Under the pieces are notes generated by a model. It ran no database searches and was not told where the DNA came from. It saw nothing but the letters and a program-made list of their open reading frames with translations. From Bacteroidota bacterium (GTDB lineage Bacteria; Bacteroidota; Bacteroidia; Bacteroidales; F082), in NCBI GenBank assembly GCA_002686705.1, contig NYYH01000005.1, positions 16,105 through 40,620 of the forward strand: a stretch of 24,516 nucleotides of DNA. The letters are read 5' to 3'. Position 1 is the first letter of the stretch. Each line of letters opens with the position of its first letter. This document shows positions 8,557 through 16,988 of this stretch, one piece after another. Position numbers and translations under genes: made by a program.

Positions 8557-9444
8557 TTATGTATTTCCTTTTTTTGAAGAAACAAATCTGAACTTCCCAT
8601 TTATATCTCTCCTCAACACAATATCCGAATAATTGCATCTTTTTAATAGTGAAACCACTTCGTCCCCCATCCCTTCATTTATTTCAAAATATAATCTACC
8701 TCCTAGCACTAGATTCTTTTCACAGAATTGTAATATAGACAAATAGTATTCCAAAGGATTTTCATCTGTCACAAATAATGCGCTCGAAGGCTCATAATCA
8801 ATTACATTGGGATGCATCTTTTTTTTGTCCTCAAGAGTAACATAAGGAGGATTACTAATAACAATATCGAACATAACTTTCTCTCCGTTTCTATCCAGTA
8901 ATGGTTCTTCATTATTTAATATGTCGTGAATATGAAACAATATATGTTGATTATTTAATTCAGCATTTTTTCGAGCAATATTTATTACATTTTCACATAT
9001 ATCAGAAGCATGAATATTTGCCCTCTTTAGGAGACTTGACAATCCAATGGCAATACATCCACTACCAGTTCCTGTGTCAAGTACAATCAAATCCATGCTG
9101 GTTTCGAGGTCTGTAACCAATTGTACCAACTCCTCTGTTTCGGGCCGCGGTATCAAAACAGCAGAGTTAACTTTTATCTTTAGTCCGTGAAACTCAACAA
9201 CGCCTGTAATATATTGTACAGGTTTGTATTGCTTAAGCTCTTTATAAGCCTTGTGAAGCTTAAGTATCTCTGATTCACTAAGGCGATGGTTGGAATTTAT
9301 GATTAATTCATTACGACTTATCTCAAAAAAATGTTCAATTAAGATTGTCAATAGCTGCTCAGCTTCTTTTTCATCATAATAATTTAATAGGTCATTAAGA
9401 TATTTCTTTTTCAATTCCGCCAATAAATTATTCCTTATCTCCAT
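8557..9444 (-). CDS. prmC: Peptide chain release factor N5-glutamine methyltransferase
   Basis: A 295-residue class I SAM-dependent methyltransferase that modifies the glutamine of the GGQ motif in release factors RF1/RF2, raising termination efficiency. An N-terminal helical release-factor-binding domain (about 1-90) precedes the linker IPRPETEELV (98-107), the SAM-binding loop DTGTGSGCIAI at 123-133 and the catalytic NPPY at 198-201, all intact. The start ATG at 9444 is followed by the expected amphipathic N-terminal helix. It converges on the SLOG gene with a 47-base gap and is divergent from the sensor kinase. prfA is not in the window. Confidence 0.95.
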   Translation of the reverse strand: MEIRNNLLAELKKKYLNDLLNYYDEKEAEQLLTILIEHFFEISRNELIINSNHRLSESEILKLHKAYKELKQYKPVQYITGVVEFHGLKIKVNSAVLIPRPETEELVQLVTDLETSMDLIVLDTGTGSGCIAIGLSSLLKRANIHASDICENVINIARKNAELNNQHILFHIHDILNNEEPLLDRNGEKVMFDIVISNPPYVTLEDKKKMHPNVIDYEPSSALFVTDENPLEYYLSILQFCEKNLVLGGRLYFEINEGMGDEVVSLLKRCNYSDIVLRRDINGKFRFVSSKKGNT

Positions 9445-9638
9445 ATTTGCAAAGTAATGAAATTCTTTTGCGTCTGGATTTCTAAATTCACTATTTTAAC
9501 TAATAATTGGATTTATTCTTAGCATAGATGCATCCAAGAAACAATTTCAACAAGATAGACATCATCCTATAATGATTATATTATATATATTTGATATCAG
9601 ATTCTATATATATTTATCGAGTTCACTAATTCTTGAAT

Positions 9639-9932
9639 ATGAACAATAATCCAAGCCATCGCCGACACATTTCAATACAATCTAAGTTATTGATATCTAT
9701 ATTAGTAACTGCAGTACTAATTTTTATAGCTACATTGGGTTATATAATTACAAATACGAATTATAATGCGATAGAGGATGCCGAAAAATTTGTGAATGCA
9801 ACTGCACAGCAATATGCGAATCAAGTAAAAGCAGAATTAGATAACGATATAGCAACATGTCGTTCACTGACAAATGCCTTTAGTGGATTTAAAGATATTG
9901 ACAAAGAACAATGGGTGGTGATTTATAATTAA
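9639..9932 (+). CDS. Sensor kinase fragment 1: TM1 and start of dCache domain
   Basis: The first intact stretch encodes 97 residues: a basic N terminus (HRRHISIQSK), one membrane helix at about 18-37, and the long periplasmic helix that normally opens a dCache sensor (AEKFVNATAQQYANQVKAEL). It ends at TAA 9930, in the middle of a helix rather than at a domain border. Alone it would be a small membrane-anchored peptide without a ligand pocket. Confidence 0.5.
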   Translation: MNNNPSHRRHISIQSKLLISILVTAVLIFIATLGYIITNTNYNAIEDAEKFVNATAQQYANQVKAELDNDIATCRSLTNAFSGFKDIDKEQWVVIYN

Positions 9933-9935
9933 ATA

Positions 9936-11219
9936 ATGGAAGATATCCTCATTAAAAATCCGCAATTTTATTCTGTTTGGACTAGTTGGGAATTGAATGC
10001 CATCGATCCAAATTTTAATGAAGAAAACGGAAGGGAGAGATACACATACTACAGAGAAGGAGACGAACTACTCTATCAAGCCGAAATACTTGAAGTTGGA
10101 GAATTAAACCTTGGAGGTATTTATTACGACATTAAAAATAACCCGAGAGAAGTATTGACTGAACCTTATCTTTATTCATATACTGACCAACAGGAAAACC
10201 AAATACTGGAATCTAGTATTGCTATACCTCTCATGGATAATGGCGTATTTATTGGACTTACTGGATCAGATGTTGAACTTGACAGGTTCCATGATATAGT
10301 TGAAAATATTAATCCTTTCAAAGGAAGTTATGCGAGTATGATCTCTGCAAAAGGTGTAATTATTTCACACCCTGATAGCACTCTTGAAAACACATCAATA
10401 TACGATACCGAATTTAGCAAATTTGCTAATCTCGACATTGAGGGAATGGTTAATTCTGGAAAAGCATTTTCTTTCACAGAAACAACGGATGGAACAAATA
10501 AATTATTTATTTCATTTGCACCATTTAAACCGGGTGTATCATCTGATACCTGGTATATTATTATAATAGTTCCATCTGATGTGATATTACAAAAAGCAGA
10601 TAGAACCTTTACAATATCAGTATTAGTAGGATTTGTTGGTATCCTCCTTTTGGCACTTCTAATTTGGTTTATTGCTAGAAGAATTTCTAAACCACTTATT
10701 AAAACTACAAAGATTCTTAATCAATTGTCAACTGGAGATATTGAGAACATTGATGTATTTGAAATTAAAACACATGACGAGTTATCTGAAATGGCTCTTG
10801 CTTTGAAAAAACTTTCCCATTCTCTAAAAGTAAACGCTGAATTTGCATTAAATATAGGTAAAGGTAAACTAGATGAAAAATACAATCCACTTAGTGATAG
10901 TGATGTACTTGGGAATGCTTTGTTGCAAATGAGAAAAAATTTGTTGGAACTAAGAAATACAAATGAAAGAAATCAATGGATGCAAACTTCCATCGTAAGA
11001 ATAAGTGAGTTATTACAAGGAGAAAAGACAATAACTGATCTCGGCAATCAACTCTTAATTTCACTTGCAGCAATACTTGATATTCAAATTGCAACAATTT
11101 TTTCTAATAATAACGAAGTACTGGAATTAACAAGTTCTTACTCATCTAATCTCGATAAATCAAATGCACCCAAGTTCAAAGTTGGACAAGGATTAATTGG
11201 GCAAGCTGCTTTTGAGTAG
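9936..11219 (+). CDS. Sensor kinase fragment 2: dCache, TM2, HAMP and first part of GAF
   Basis: A 427-residue stretch in the same frame as fragment 1, starting at an ATG one codon after its TAA. It opens with NPQFYSVWTSWELNAID, the conserved core of the dCache domain found in chemoreceptors and kinases, continues to a second membrane helix (roughly 225-246 of this fragment), a HAMP linker (RRISKPLIKT) and the first strands of a GAF domain (GQGLIGQAAFE), where TAG 11217 cuts it. Without fragment 1 it lacks the first membrane anchor, so a lone product would probably be mis-oriented. Confidence 0.5.
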   Translation: MEDILIKNPQFYSVWTSWELNAIDPNFNEENGRERYTYYREGDELLYQAEILEVGELNLGGIYYDIKNNPREVLTEPYLYSYTDQQENQILESSIAIPLMDNGVFIGLTGSDVELDRFHDIVENINPFKGSYASMISAKGVIISHPDSTLENTSIYDTEFSKFANLDIEGMVNSGKAFSFTETTDGTNKLFISFAPFKPGVSSDTWYIIIIVPSDVILQKADRTFTISVLVGFVGILLLALLIWFIARRISKPLIKTTKILNQLSTGDIENIDVFEIKTHDELSEMALALKKLSHSLKVNAEFALNIGKGKLDEKYNPLSDSDVLGNALLQMRKNLLELRNTNERNQWMQTSIVRISELLQGEKTITDLGNQLLISLAAILDIQIATIFSNNNEVLELTSSYSSNLDKSNAPKFKVGQGLIGQAAFE

Positions 11220-11222
11220 AAG

Positions 11223-13562
11223 ATGCTGATTTTTAATGATGTACCTGATGATTACCTGACTATAAAATCGGGATTAGGCAAGGTAACTCCAACTATTATT
11301 GTTGTTATGCCTTTAGTTTATCAAAAAAAGGTGATTGCTGTTATTGAAATAGGCAGCACTAAAGAAATAACACGAATAAAACTTGACTTCTTATCACAAA
11401 TTTCGGAAAATATTGCCCTTGCATTTAACTCCATAAATACGCGAACAGAGATGAAAGTAATGCTAACAAAAACTCAATCTCAGGCCGAAGAATTAAAAGT
11501 TCAACAGGAAGAACTCTTGCAAACCAATAATGAGTTAGAAGAGCAAACAAATGCCTTAAAAGTATCTGAAGAAGAGCTTCAGACACAGCAAGAAGAATTG
11601 AGAGTTACTAACGAAGAACTCGAGGAAAAAATAAAATTCCTTGAGCAACAAAAGCTTGACATCAGCAATAAGAATCTTGAATTGGAGAATGCAGGAGAAG
11701 AATTAAAACAAAAGGCAAAAGAAATAGAGGTTGCAAGTAAATATAAATCTGAATTTCTTGCAAACATGTCACATGAGCTTCGAACACCTTTAAACAGCTT
11801 ACTGATTTTGTCTGGAAGTTTATCTCAAAATAAGGATAAAAACCTGACTGACGAGCAAGTTGAATCAGCAGAGATAATTTATAAGAGCGGGAATGATTTA
11901 TTAACCATGATCAATGATATCCTTGATTTATCGAAAATTGAATCCGGTAAAATGGCTATGAACATAGAGAAGGTTAAGATTGAAAGCATAAGCGAAAATA
12001 TCCGCGATTATTTTAAACATGGCACAAGTCAGAAAAATATCGATTTTAAAATATTGATTGATAATAATGTACCAGCTGTGATTTCAACTGACCAGCAAAA
12101 GACAGAACAGATAGTGAAGAATTTCATGTCTAATGCACTGAAATTCACATCAAAAGGCAGTATCACTCTAAAGTTCCACACTTCTCAAGATAAAAACAAC
12201 AATCCACAAAATACGATCTGTATATCTGTTATTGATACAGGAATCGGTATCCCTGAAAATAAACAACTCGAAATCTTTGAAGCCTTTCAACAAGCAGATG
12301 GTAGTATTTCCAGGAAATTTGGAGGTACCGGATTAGGACTCTCAATTTCTCGTGAACTTGCCAAACTACTAGGAGGTAAAATTCATCTTAAAAGTAAACA
12401 TGGAGAAGGATCAACTTTCACATTGTCCATACCTGTAAACTGGGAAGAAATAAAGGTTGACACTAAACCAAAACCACTTTCTAAAAAAGAAAAAGCTGAA
12501 AAAAAGGATCTTCTCAAGTCCTTATTTCTGGCTACAATGTCACATGAGATTCGAACACCTATGAATGGAATAATAGGAGTTTCGGAACTACTAAAGCAAA
12601 CACCATTAACCCAAGATCAGTTCGACTTAGTTAATATTATGTCGATTTCTGGCAATAACCTCCTTGTAATAATTAATGATATATTAGATATATCAAAAAT
12701 TGAAGCCGGGCAAATAAAATTAGAAAACCGCAGTTTTGATTTACACAATGTTGCGAAAGAAATAATATCAATGCTTGATCTAAAGTCAAAAGATCAAAAC
12801 AACAAATTAGTACTTAATATTGATAAGCAAGTACCTCAATATGTAATGGGTGATTCAATGAGACTGAAGCAGATCCTTCTCAACGTTACTAATAATGCTG
12901 TAAAATTTACCAAAAACGGAAAAGTCGAGGTTATAATTTCATATATCGGCAAACAAAATAGTAAGCATAAAATCGGATTTAAAGTAATTGATACAGGCAT
13001 TGGTATTCATAAAAAAGAGCTAAGCAAACTCTTCAAGCAGTTCAGTCAGCTAAATCAAACTACACAGCGAGAATATGGAGGGACAGGCTTAGGATTAGCA
13101 ATTTCAAAAAGCCTTGTTGAATTAATGAATGGGAATATTGGCGTTATCAGCAAACCTAAAGTAGGATCCACTTTTTGGTTTGATGTATTACTTGGTAACT
13201 CATTGAAGGTTCCTGATAAAAATCTGGAAAAAGTAGATTCTCAGAAAAATGATAGTATTTCATTTAATGTTCTGTTAGTTGAAGATAACCTAATTAACCA
13301 AAAAATAGCTCTTGGAATAATTAAACAACTAGGTCATAATGTTACTATCGCAGATAATGGTAAAATTGCGGTTGATATGTATATGAAAAACCCTTATGAT
13401 GTTGTGCTTATGGATATTCAAATGCCTGTAATGGATGGCTTTCTGGCAACAAAGATGATTAGGGAATGGGAAAAAGATAATAAAAAAGAGCCTATTCGTA
13501 TAATTGCTTTAACAGCAAATGCACTAAAAGAAGATAAAGAAAAAGCTTCGATGTTGGTATGA
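11223..13562 (+). CDS. Sensor kinase fragment 3: rest of GAF, coiled coil, two kinase cores, truncated receiver
   Basis: A 779-residue soluble stretch beginning at an ATG one codon after TAG 11217. It holds the end of a GAF domain, a Gln/Glu-rich coiled coil (residues about 75-165), a first HisKA (SHELRTPLN) with HATPase boxes (NALKFT, DTGIGIPE, GGTGLGLSI), a linker rich in Lys, then a second HisKA (SHEIRTPMN) and HATPase (NAVKFT, DTGIGIHK, GGTGLGLAI), and a receiver domain with its acidic pocket (LLVEDN) and phospho-acceptor (LMDIQMP). It stops at TGA 13560 before the conserved Lys of the receiver because of the one-base shift. Translated alone it could be an unregulated cytosolic double kinase. 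Confidence 0.55.
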   Translation: MLIFNDVPDDYLTIKSGLGKVTPTIIVVMPLVYQKKVIAVIEIGSTKEITRIKLDFLSQISENIALAFNSINTRTEMKVMLTKTQSQAEELKVQQEELLQTNNELEEQTNALKVSEEELQTQQEELRVTNEELEEKIKFLEQQKLDISNKNLELENAGEELKQKAKEIEVASKYKSEFLANMSHELRTPLNSLLILSGSLSQNKDKNLTDEQVESAEIIYKSGNDLLTMINDILDLSKIESGKMAMNIEKVKIESISENIRDYFKHGTSQKNIDFKILIDNNVPAVISTDQQKTEQIVKNFMSNALKFTSKGSITLKFHTSQDKNNNPQNTICISVIDTGIGIPENKQLEIFEAFQQADGSISRKFGGTGLGLSISRELAKLLGGKIHLKSKHGEGSTFTLSIPVNWEEIKVDTKPKPLSKKEKAEKKDLLKSLFLATMSHEIRTPMNGIIGVSELLKQTPLTQDQFDLVNIMSISGNNLLVIINDILDISKIEAGQIKLENRSFDLHNVAKEIISMLDLKSKDQNNKLVLNIDKQVPQYVMGDSMRLKQILLNVTNNAVKFTKNGKVEVIISYIGKQNSKHKIGFKVIDTGIGIHKKELSKLFKQFSQLNQTTQREYGGTGLGLAISKSLVELMNGNIGVISKPKVGSTFWFDVLLGNSLKVPDKNLEKVDSQKNDSISFNVLLVEDNLINQKIALGIIKQLGHNVTIADNGKIAVDMYMKNPYDVVLMDIQMPVMDGFLATKMIREWEKDNKKEPIRIIALTANALKEDKEKASMLV

Positions 13563-13888
13563 ATGATTTTCTTACAAAACCTTTCAAAATTGAGGATATG
13601 AAAAATTGCCTATCATATTGAAATATTATTTTTCACTATTATCAAACCCTGTCTTGCTATACATTCTCGCATAATTATTTTCCATAGTTTTTTGATGACA
13701 GTTGAAAGTTATAAACCTTCAACCAGCTATTAATTCCTCTAGTTTTGTTTTAGACAAAAAACTTGGTTTGTTTTAATAGGATATTTTGATCAATCGAACC
13801 ATTGTTAGTTTTACTCAGCTCTTCTAATAGGGAAATTCAAAATTAGTGTATTTTAGCGCTCAATTAATCAAAACTAAATAACATCATC

Positions 13889-14371
13889 ATGGTTTTAATT
13901 GCGAAGATTAAAAGTCTTACTATAACTTTTACCTTGCTATTCTCTTTATCTTTCACAGTTTTGCTGTATGCACAGGATGATAATTATAAGGGAAAAGAAG
14001 CTAGTTTATCTACAACAGAATTATCAGCCAAAGCTGAGACTACGGATTTTAAAAACAATATTAGTGCGAAAATCTTTATTGATGAGAAAAACTCATATTT
14101 TGCTGTTGACGTTAGAAAACTTTTATCAACATATGAAGAAATTAGAATATTGGAGCTAAGCTTTTCAAACAATAATCTTGTTAATATTGGTTCTGATAAG
14201 AATACTGGATTCTACTTCTTTTTGGTGAATAATACCCTAAATATATCTGAAGAAGATGTAAATAACCTATTTAACGATTTTCTAGTTCAAACAAAAACTG
14301 AATTACTGGAATTGAACGAAGAACAATTAAGACTTTGGTTAATCCAGCACGACAAATATTCTAAAAAATAG
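13889..14371 (+). CDS. Small exported protein of unknown function
   Basis: A 160-residue protein that I do not recognise. Residues 1-29 form a signal peptide (two lysines, hydrophobic run, cleavage after LLYAQ). The mature part is acidic and mixed alpha/beta, with a Ser/Thr/Lys-rich linker first, then a strand-rich segment (SAKIFIDEKNSYFAVDVRKL, followed by alternating hydrophobic residues) and a C-terminal helix rich in Glu and Leu. There is no T9SS sorting domain and no cysteine. It lies 24 bases upstream of the PKD-repeat protein on the same strand, so it is probably co-transcribed. A 267-base gap (13622-13888) separates it from the kinase remnant; that gap holds no gene, only a weak six-base hairpin at 13701-13723. 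Confidence 0.7.
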   Translation: MVLIAKIKSLTITFTLLFSLSFTVLLYAQDDNYKGKEASLSTTELSAKAETTDFKNNISAKIFIDEKNSYFAVDVRKLLSTYEEIRILELSFSNNNLVNIGSDKNTGFYFFLVNNTLNISEEDVNNLFNDFLVQTKTELLELNEEQLRLWLIQHDKYSKK

Positions 14372-14395
14372 TTACGTATCGGCAAAATCTCTACG

Positions 14396-16942
14396 ATGAA
14401 AAAATTATCAATTCTAATAATACTACTAATTTCATTTGTTGGCAGCACATATAGTCAAGCTGCGATGTGCGAAATTTCCGATCCATTCTGCACCAGTAAT
14501 ATTTACACATTTCCAGCTGGTGTAAATTCAGGAACAGCACAATCAGGTCCCTATTACGGATGTTTACTAACACAGCCTAATCCTGCATGGTATCATATGA
14601 AGATTGCAGTAGCAGGAAATATAAATATCCATATGTATAGTACTCCTGCATATGATATCGACTTTATTTGCTGGGGACCATTTACCGATCCCTACGATCC
14701 ATGTACATCTTCGCTTACGGCTAATATGGTTGAGGATTGTAGCTATTCAACAAGTTGGTCGGAGTACTGTAATATACAAAATGGCCAGGTTGGTGAATAT
14801 TATATATTGCTAATTACAAACTATTCAAATCAACCATGCAACATTACATTCGAAAAAGTGTCTGGAACAGGTGAAACTGATTGCACTATAGTACCACCTC
14901 CGATTTCCAACAATGGTCCTTTATGTGTTCACGACAACTTACTATTAACTGCCGATTTTGTAAATAATGCTACTTATTTTTGGACAGGTCCAGCGGGTTT
15001 CACATCAACACTACAAAACCCAATGATTATGGATGTAGGTCTTGAAAACGCAGGTGTTTACCAACTTGTTATTACTGTTAGTGGCAGCCCTAGTGACCCA
15101 GTTGAGACTACAGTTGTTATAAACGCACTTCCTGATCCTGAATTCGACTTCAATGATGCTTGTTTTGGAGATACTACTTTCTTTTTTGACCAATCAACGG
15201 TTGATCCAACTACTTCATCAATAACTACATGGAACTGGGAATTTGGAGATGGGCAACAGGGCGTTGGACCTGATCAAGAGCATATTTATGGTGATGTAGG
15301 TGATTATGATGTTACGTTAACAACATACACCGGATTCATGCAATGCGAAAGATCTATTACCAAATCTGTTACTGTTTTTAGTGCAGCTTCGGTTAACGCA
15401 GGTGAGGATATAACAATACCAAATGGCTGGACAACACAGCTTGATGGAGATGTTAGTGGGGGGTCTGGCGATTATGACCTACTTTGGGTTCCTGAAAATT
15501 TATTAGAGGATCCAACAATTGTCGATCCAACAACTGTTTCGCTTGGTGCAACCGAGGTGTTTAAATTAAATGTTACAGATGCAAGTTCTGGTTGTACAAG
15601 TGCAGATAGCATGACAGTAATTGTTACAGGAGGTGCACTCGCTGTAACAGCAACTGCTAATCCAATGGTAATTTGTCAAGACGATATAGTTAATCTAAAT
15701 GCATTGCCTTCAGGCGGTTCAGGTAATAATGAATATACCTGGACTTCCGATCCTGCTGGGTTTACAGCAAGTATTAAAGAGCCATCGGATTTTCCTCAAG
15801 TTACAACTACATATATTGTTTCTGTATTTGATGGGCAAAATACTGTCCAATCTTCTGTAACCGTTGAAGTTAAACCTAGACCCATTGGGAACGCAGGAGA
15901 TGACATTACCATTACAGTAGGAACATCAACAACAATTAATGGCTCATCTGTTAGCAGTGGTTCAGGTGTTTATGAATATTTATGGACACCTGTAAACTCA
16001 CTTGTTGATCCAACATTATTACACGCACAAACAGTTGTCCTCGATGAAAGCACCGAGTTTTTCTTAACAGTTAATGATGCTAATGGATGTTCAAGTATAC
16101 CAGATAACATGTTCGTATTATTGGGTGGTGATCAATTAAGCGCATATCCAACCTCTTCAGCTCCAAACAATGTTATTTGTCAGGGTGAAAGTATAAACCT
16201 ATTCCCCAACGCAACGGGTGGTGGTGGAAGTTATACTTATTTATGGTCGGATGTAACAGGTTTTTCATCTACATTGGAATCTCCTGTTGTCAGTCCATGG
16301 CAAACAACTACCTACACAATTGAAGTAGATGATACATTTAAAATAGTAATTGCAGAAATAACAATCGTTGTTAATCATACGCCTGTTGTTGATTTAATTC
16401 CACCTGACGTTACAATTTGGGCAGAAGATACTATTAAGGTTTGTGTTAGAGATTCAGTACTACTGGATGCAGGAGACCCGCTTAATCCTCCTTTAATGAA
16501 TTATCTTTGGTCAAATGCAGCTACTTCACAAACAGTTATCGGTTCAACAAATGGAAACTGGGTGGCTTTCGAGACATACTGGGTATCTGCTGAAAATCCT
16601 GTAACTTATTGTATGGGAAGAGATACTCTTATTGTATTTTTCGATTTTGAAGAATGCAGTATTGGTGTGGAAGAAAATAACAATTTATCTAATTTTATAT
16701 CCGTCATTCCAAACCCTGCAACAGATAATGCGCAGATAACCGTAAAGGGTTTAACAGGAAATATAAGTATTTCATTTTCTGATATTCAGGGAAAAATAAT
16801 TTGGCAGAAAAATGACTTGACTATTTCAAACGGATTATTAGAAGAAAAATTCTCGTTAAAACAACTTCCTAAAGGAATATACGTTGTTAATGTTGTGCAT
16901 AAACTTGGCGTTTATAATACCAAACTTATTAAACAATATTAG
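14396..16942 (+). CDS. Secreted PKD/Ig-repeat protein with T9SS type A sorting domain
   Basis: An 848-residue cell-surface or secreted protein. Residues 1-21 are a signal peptide ending TYSQ. A cysteine-rich N-terminal beta domain (about 22-160, DIDFICWGPF, YYILLITNYS) resembles the pre-peptidase-like modules of Bacteroidota surface proteins. An Ig-like module follows, then a PKD domain (WNWEFGDG at 279-286, IYGDVGDYDVTL). Residues 334-498 and 499-660 are a tandem duplication of a two-module unit. The C-terminal ~85 residues carry the type A sorting signal (VIPNPATDNAQI, SDIQGK, LPKGIYVVNV), which directs export through the T9SS and is removed at the surface. No catalytic domain is seen, so adhesion or matrix function is inferred. 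Confidence 0.85.
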   Translation: MKKLSILIILLISFVGSTYSQAAMCEISDPFCTSNIYTFPAGVNSGTAQSGPYYGCLLTQPNPAWYHMKIAVAGNINIHMYSTPAYDIDFICWGPFTDPYDPCTSSLTANMVEDCSYSTSWSEYCNIQNGQVGEYYILLITNYSNQPCNITFEKVSGTGETDCTIVPPPISNNGPLCVHDNLLLTADFVNNATYFWTGPAGFTSTLQNPMIMDVGLENAGVYQLVITVSGSPSDPVETTVVINALPDPEFDFNDACFGDTTFFFDQSTVDPTTSSITTWNWEFGDGQQGVGPDQEHIYGDVGDYDVTLTTYTGFMQCERSITKSVTVFSAASVNAGEDITIPNGWTTQLDGDVSGGSGDYDLLWVPENLLEDPTIVDPTTVSLGATEVFKLNVTDASSGCTSADSMTVIVTGGALAVTATANPMVICQDDIVNLNALPSGGSGNNEYTWTSDPAGFTASIKEPSDFPQVTTTYIVSVFDGQNTVQSSVTVEVKPRPIGNAGDDITITVGTSTTINGSSVSSGSGVYEYLWTPVNSLVDPTLLHAQTVVLDESTEFFLTVNDANGCSSIPDNMFVLLGGDQLSAYPTSSAPNNVICQGESINLFPNATGGGGSYTYLWSDVTGFSSTLESPVVSPWQTTTYTIEVDDTFKIVIAEITIVVNHTPVVDLIPPDVTIWAEDTIKVCVRDSVLLDAGDPLNPPLMNYLWSNAATSQTVIGSTNGNWVAFETYWVSAENPVTYCMGRDTLIVFFDFEECSIGVEENNNLSNFISVIPNPATDNAQITVKGLTGNISISFSDIQGKIIWQKNDLTISNGLLEEKFSLKQLPKGIYVVNVVHKLGVYNTKLIKQY

Positions 16943-16988
16943 TTTGTTTTTGTAAAAAAATATTGATCAATTATACAGAAATTACCGA

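Larger units (their letters stand above)
9639..13621 (+). pseudogene. Interrupted giant hybrid sensor histidine kinase (dCache-HAMP-GAF-2x kinase-REC)
   Basis: One continuous coding frame of about 1,327 codons is broken three times: TAA at 9930-9932, TAG at 11217-11219, and a -1 shift at the A-run 13540-13544. The first two breaks do not change frame, and homologous sequence resumes at once on each side. After the third, the -1 frame gives SFDVGMNDFLTKPF, the missing end of a receiver domain with its conserved Lys, ending at TGA 13619-13621. Restored, the order is TM1 (18-37), periplasmic dCache-like sensor (40-320), TM2 (324-345), HAMP, GAF (about 470-610), coiled coil, kinase core 1 (His712), kinase core 2 (His969), REC (Asp1259). 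Such proteins sense small ligands across the inner membrane. ATG 9639 is used rather than the in-frame TTG 9633. TATATTTG at 9586-9593 matches a -7 element but has no TTG partner. Decay, sequencing error and a split gene are all possible. Confidence 0.72.

Noticed and set aside
9445..9475. -7-like element (TTACTTTG on the minus strand) just before prmC
   Set aside because: One consensus base is wrong, it lies immediately next to the start codon, and no TTG occurs at the required upstream distance.
9583..9613. Two ATATATAT runs flanking GATATC upstream of the sensor kinase, like an operator
   Set aside because: Low-complexity AT sequence that is palindromic by composition; no specific regulator site can be claimed.
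9930..11219. Stop-codon reassignment or selenocysteine/pyrrolysine-type readthrough
   Set aside because: TAA, TAG and TGA all end other normal-length genes here (for example TAA of tex, TAG of the prolyl oligopeptidase, TGA of PiT). The two interrupting codons differ from each other and no recoding element is evident.
13701..13723. GTTGAA/TTCAAC hairpin downstream of the kinase as a terminator
   Set aside because: Only six pairs, an 11-base loop and no T-run after it.
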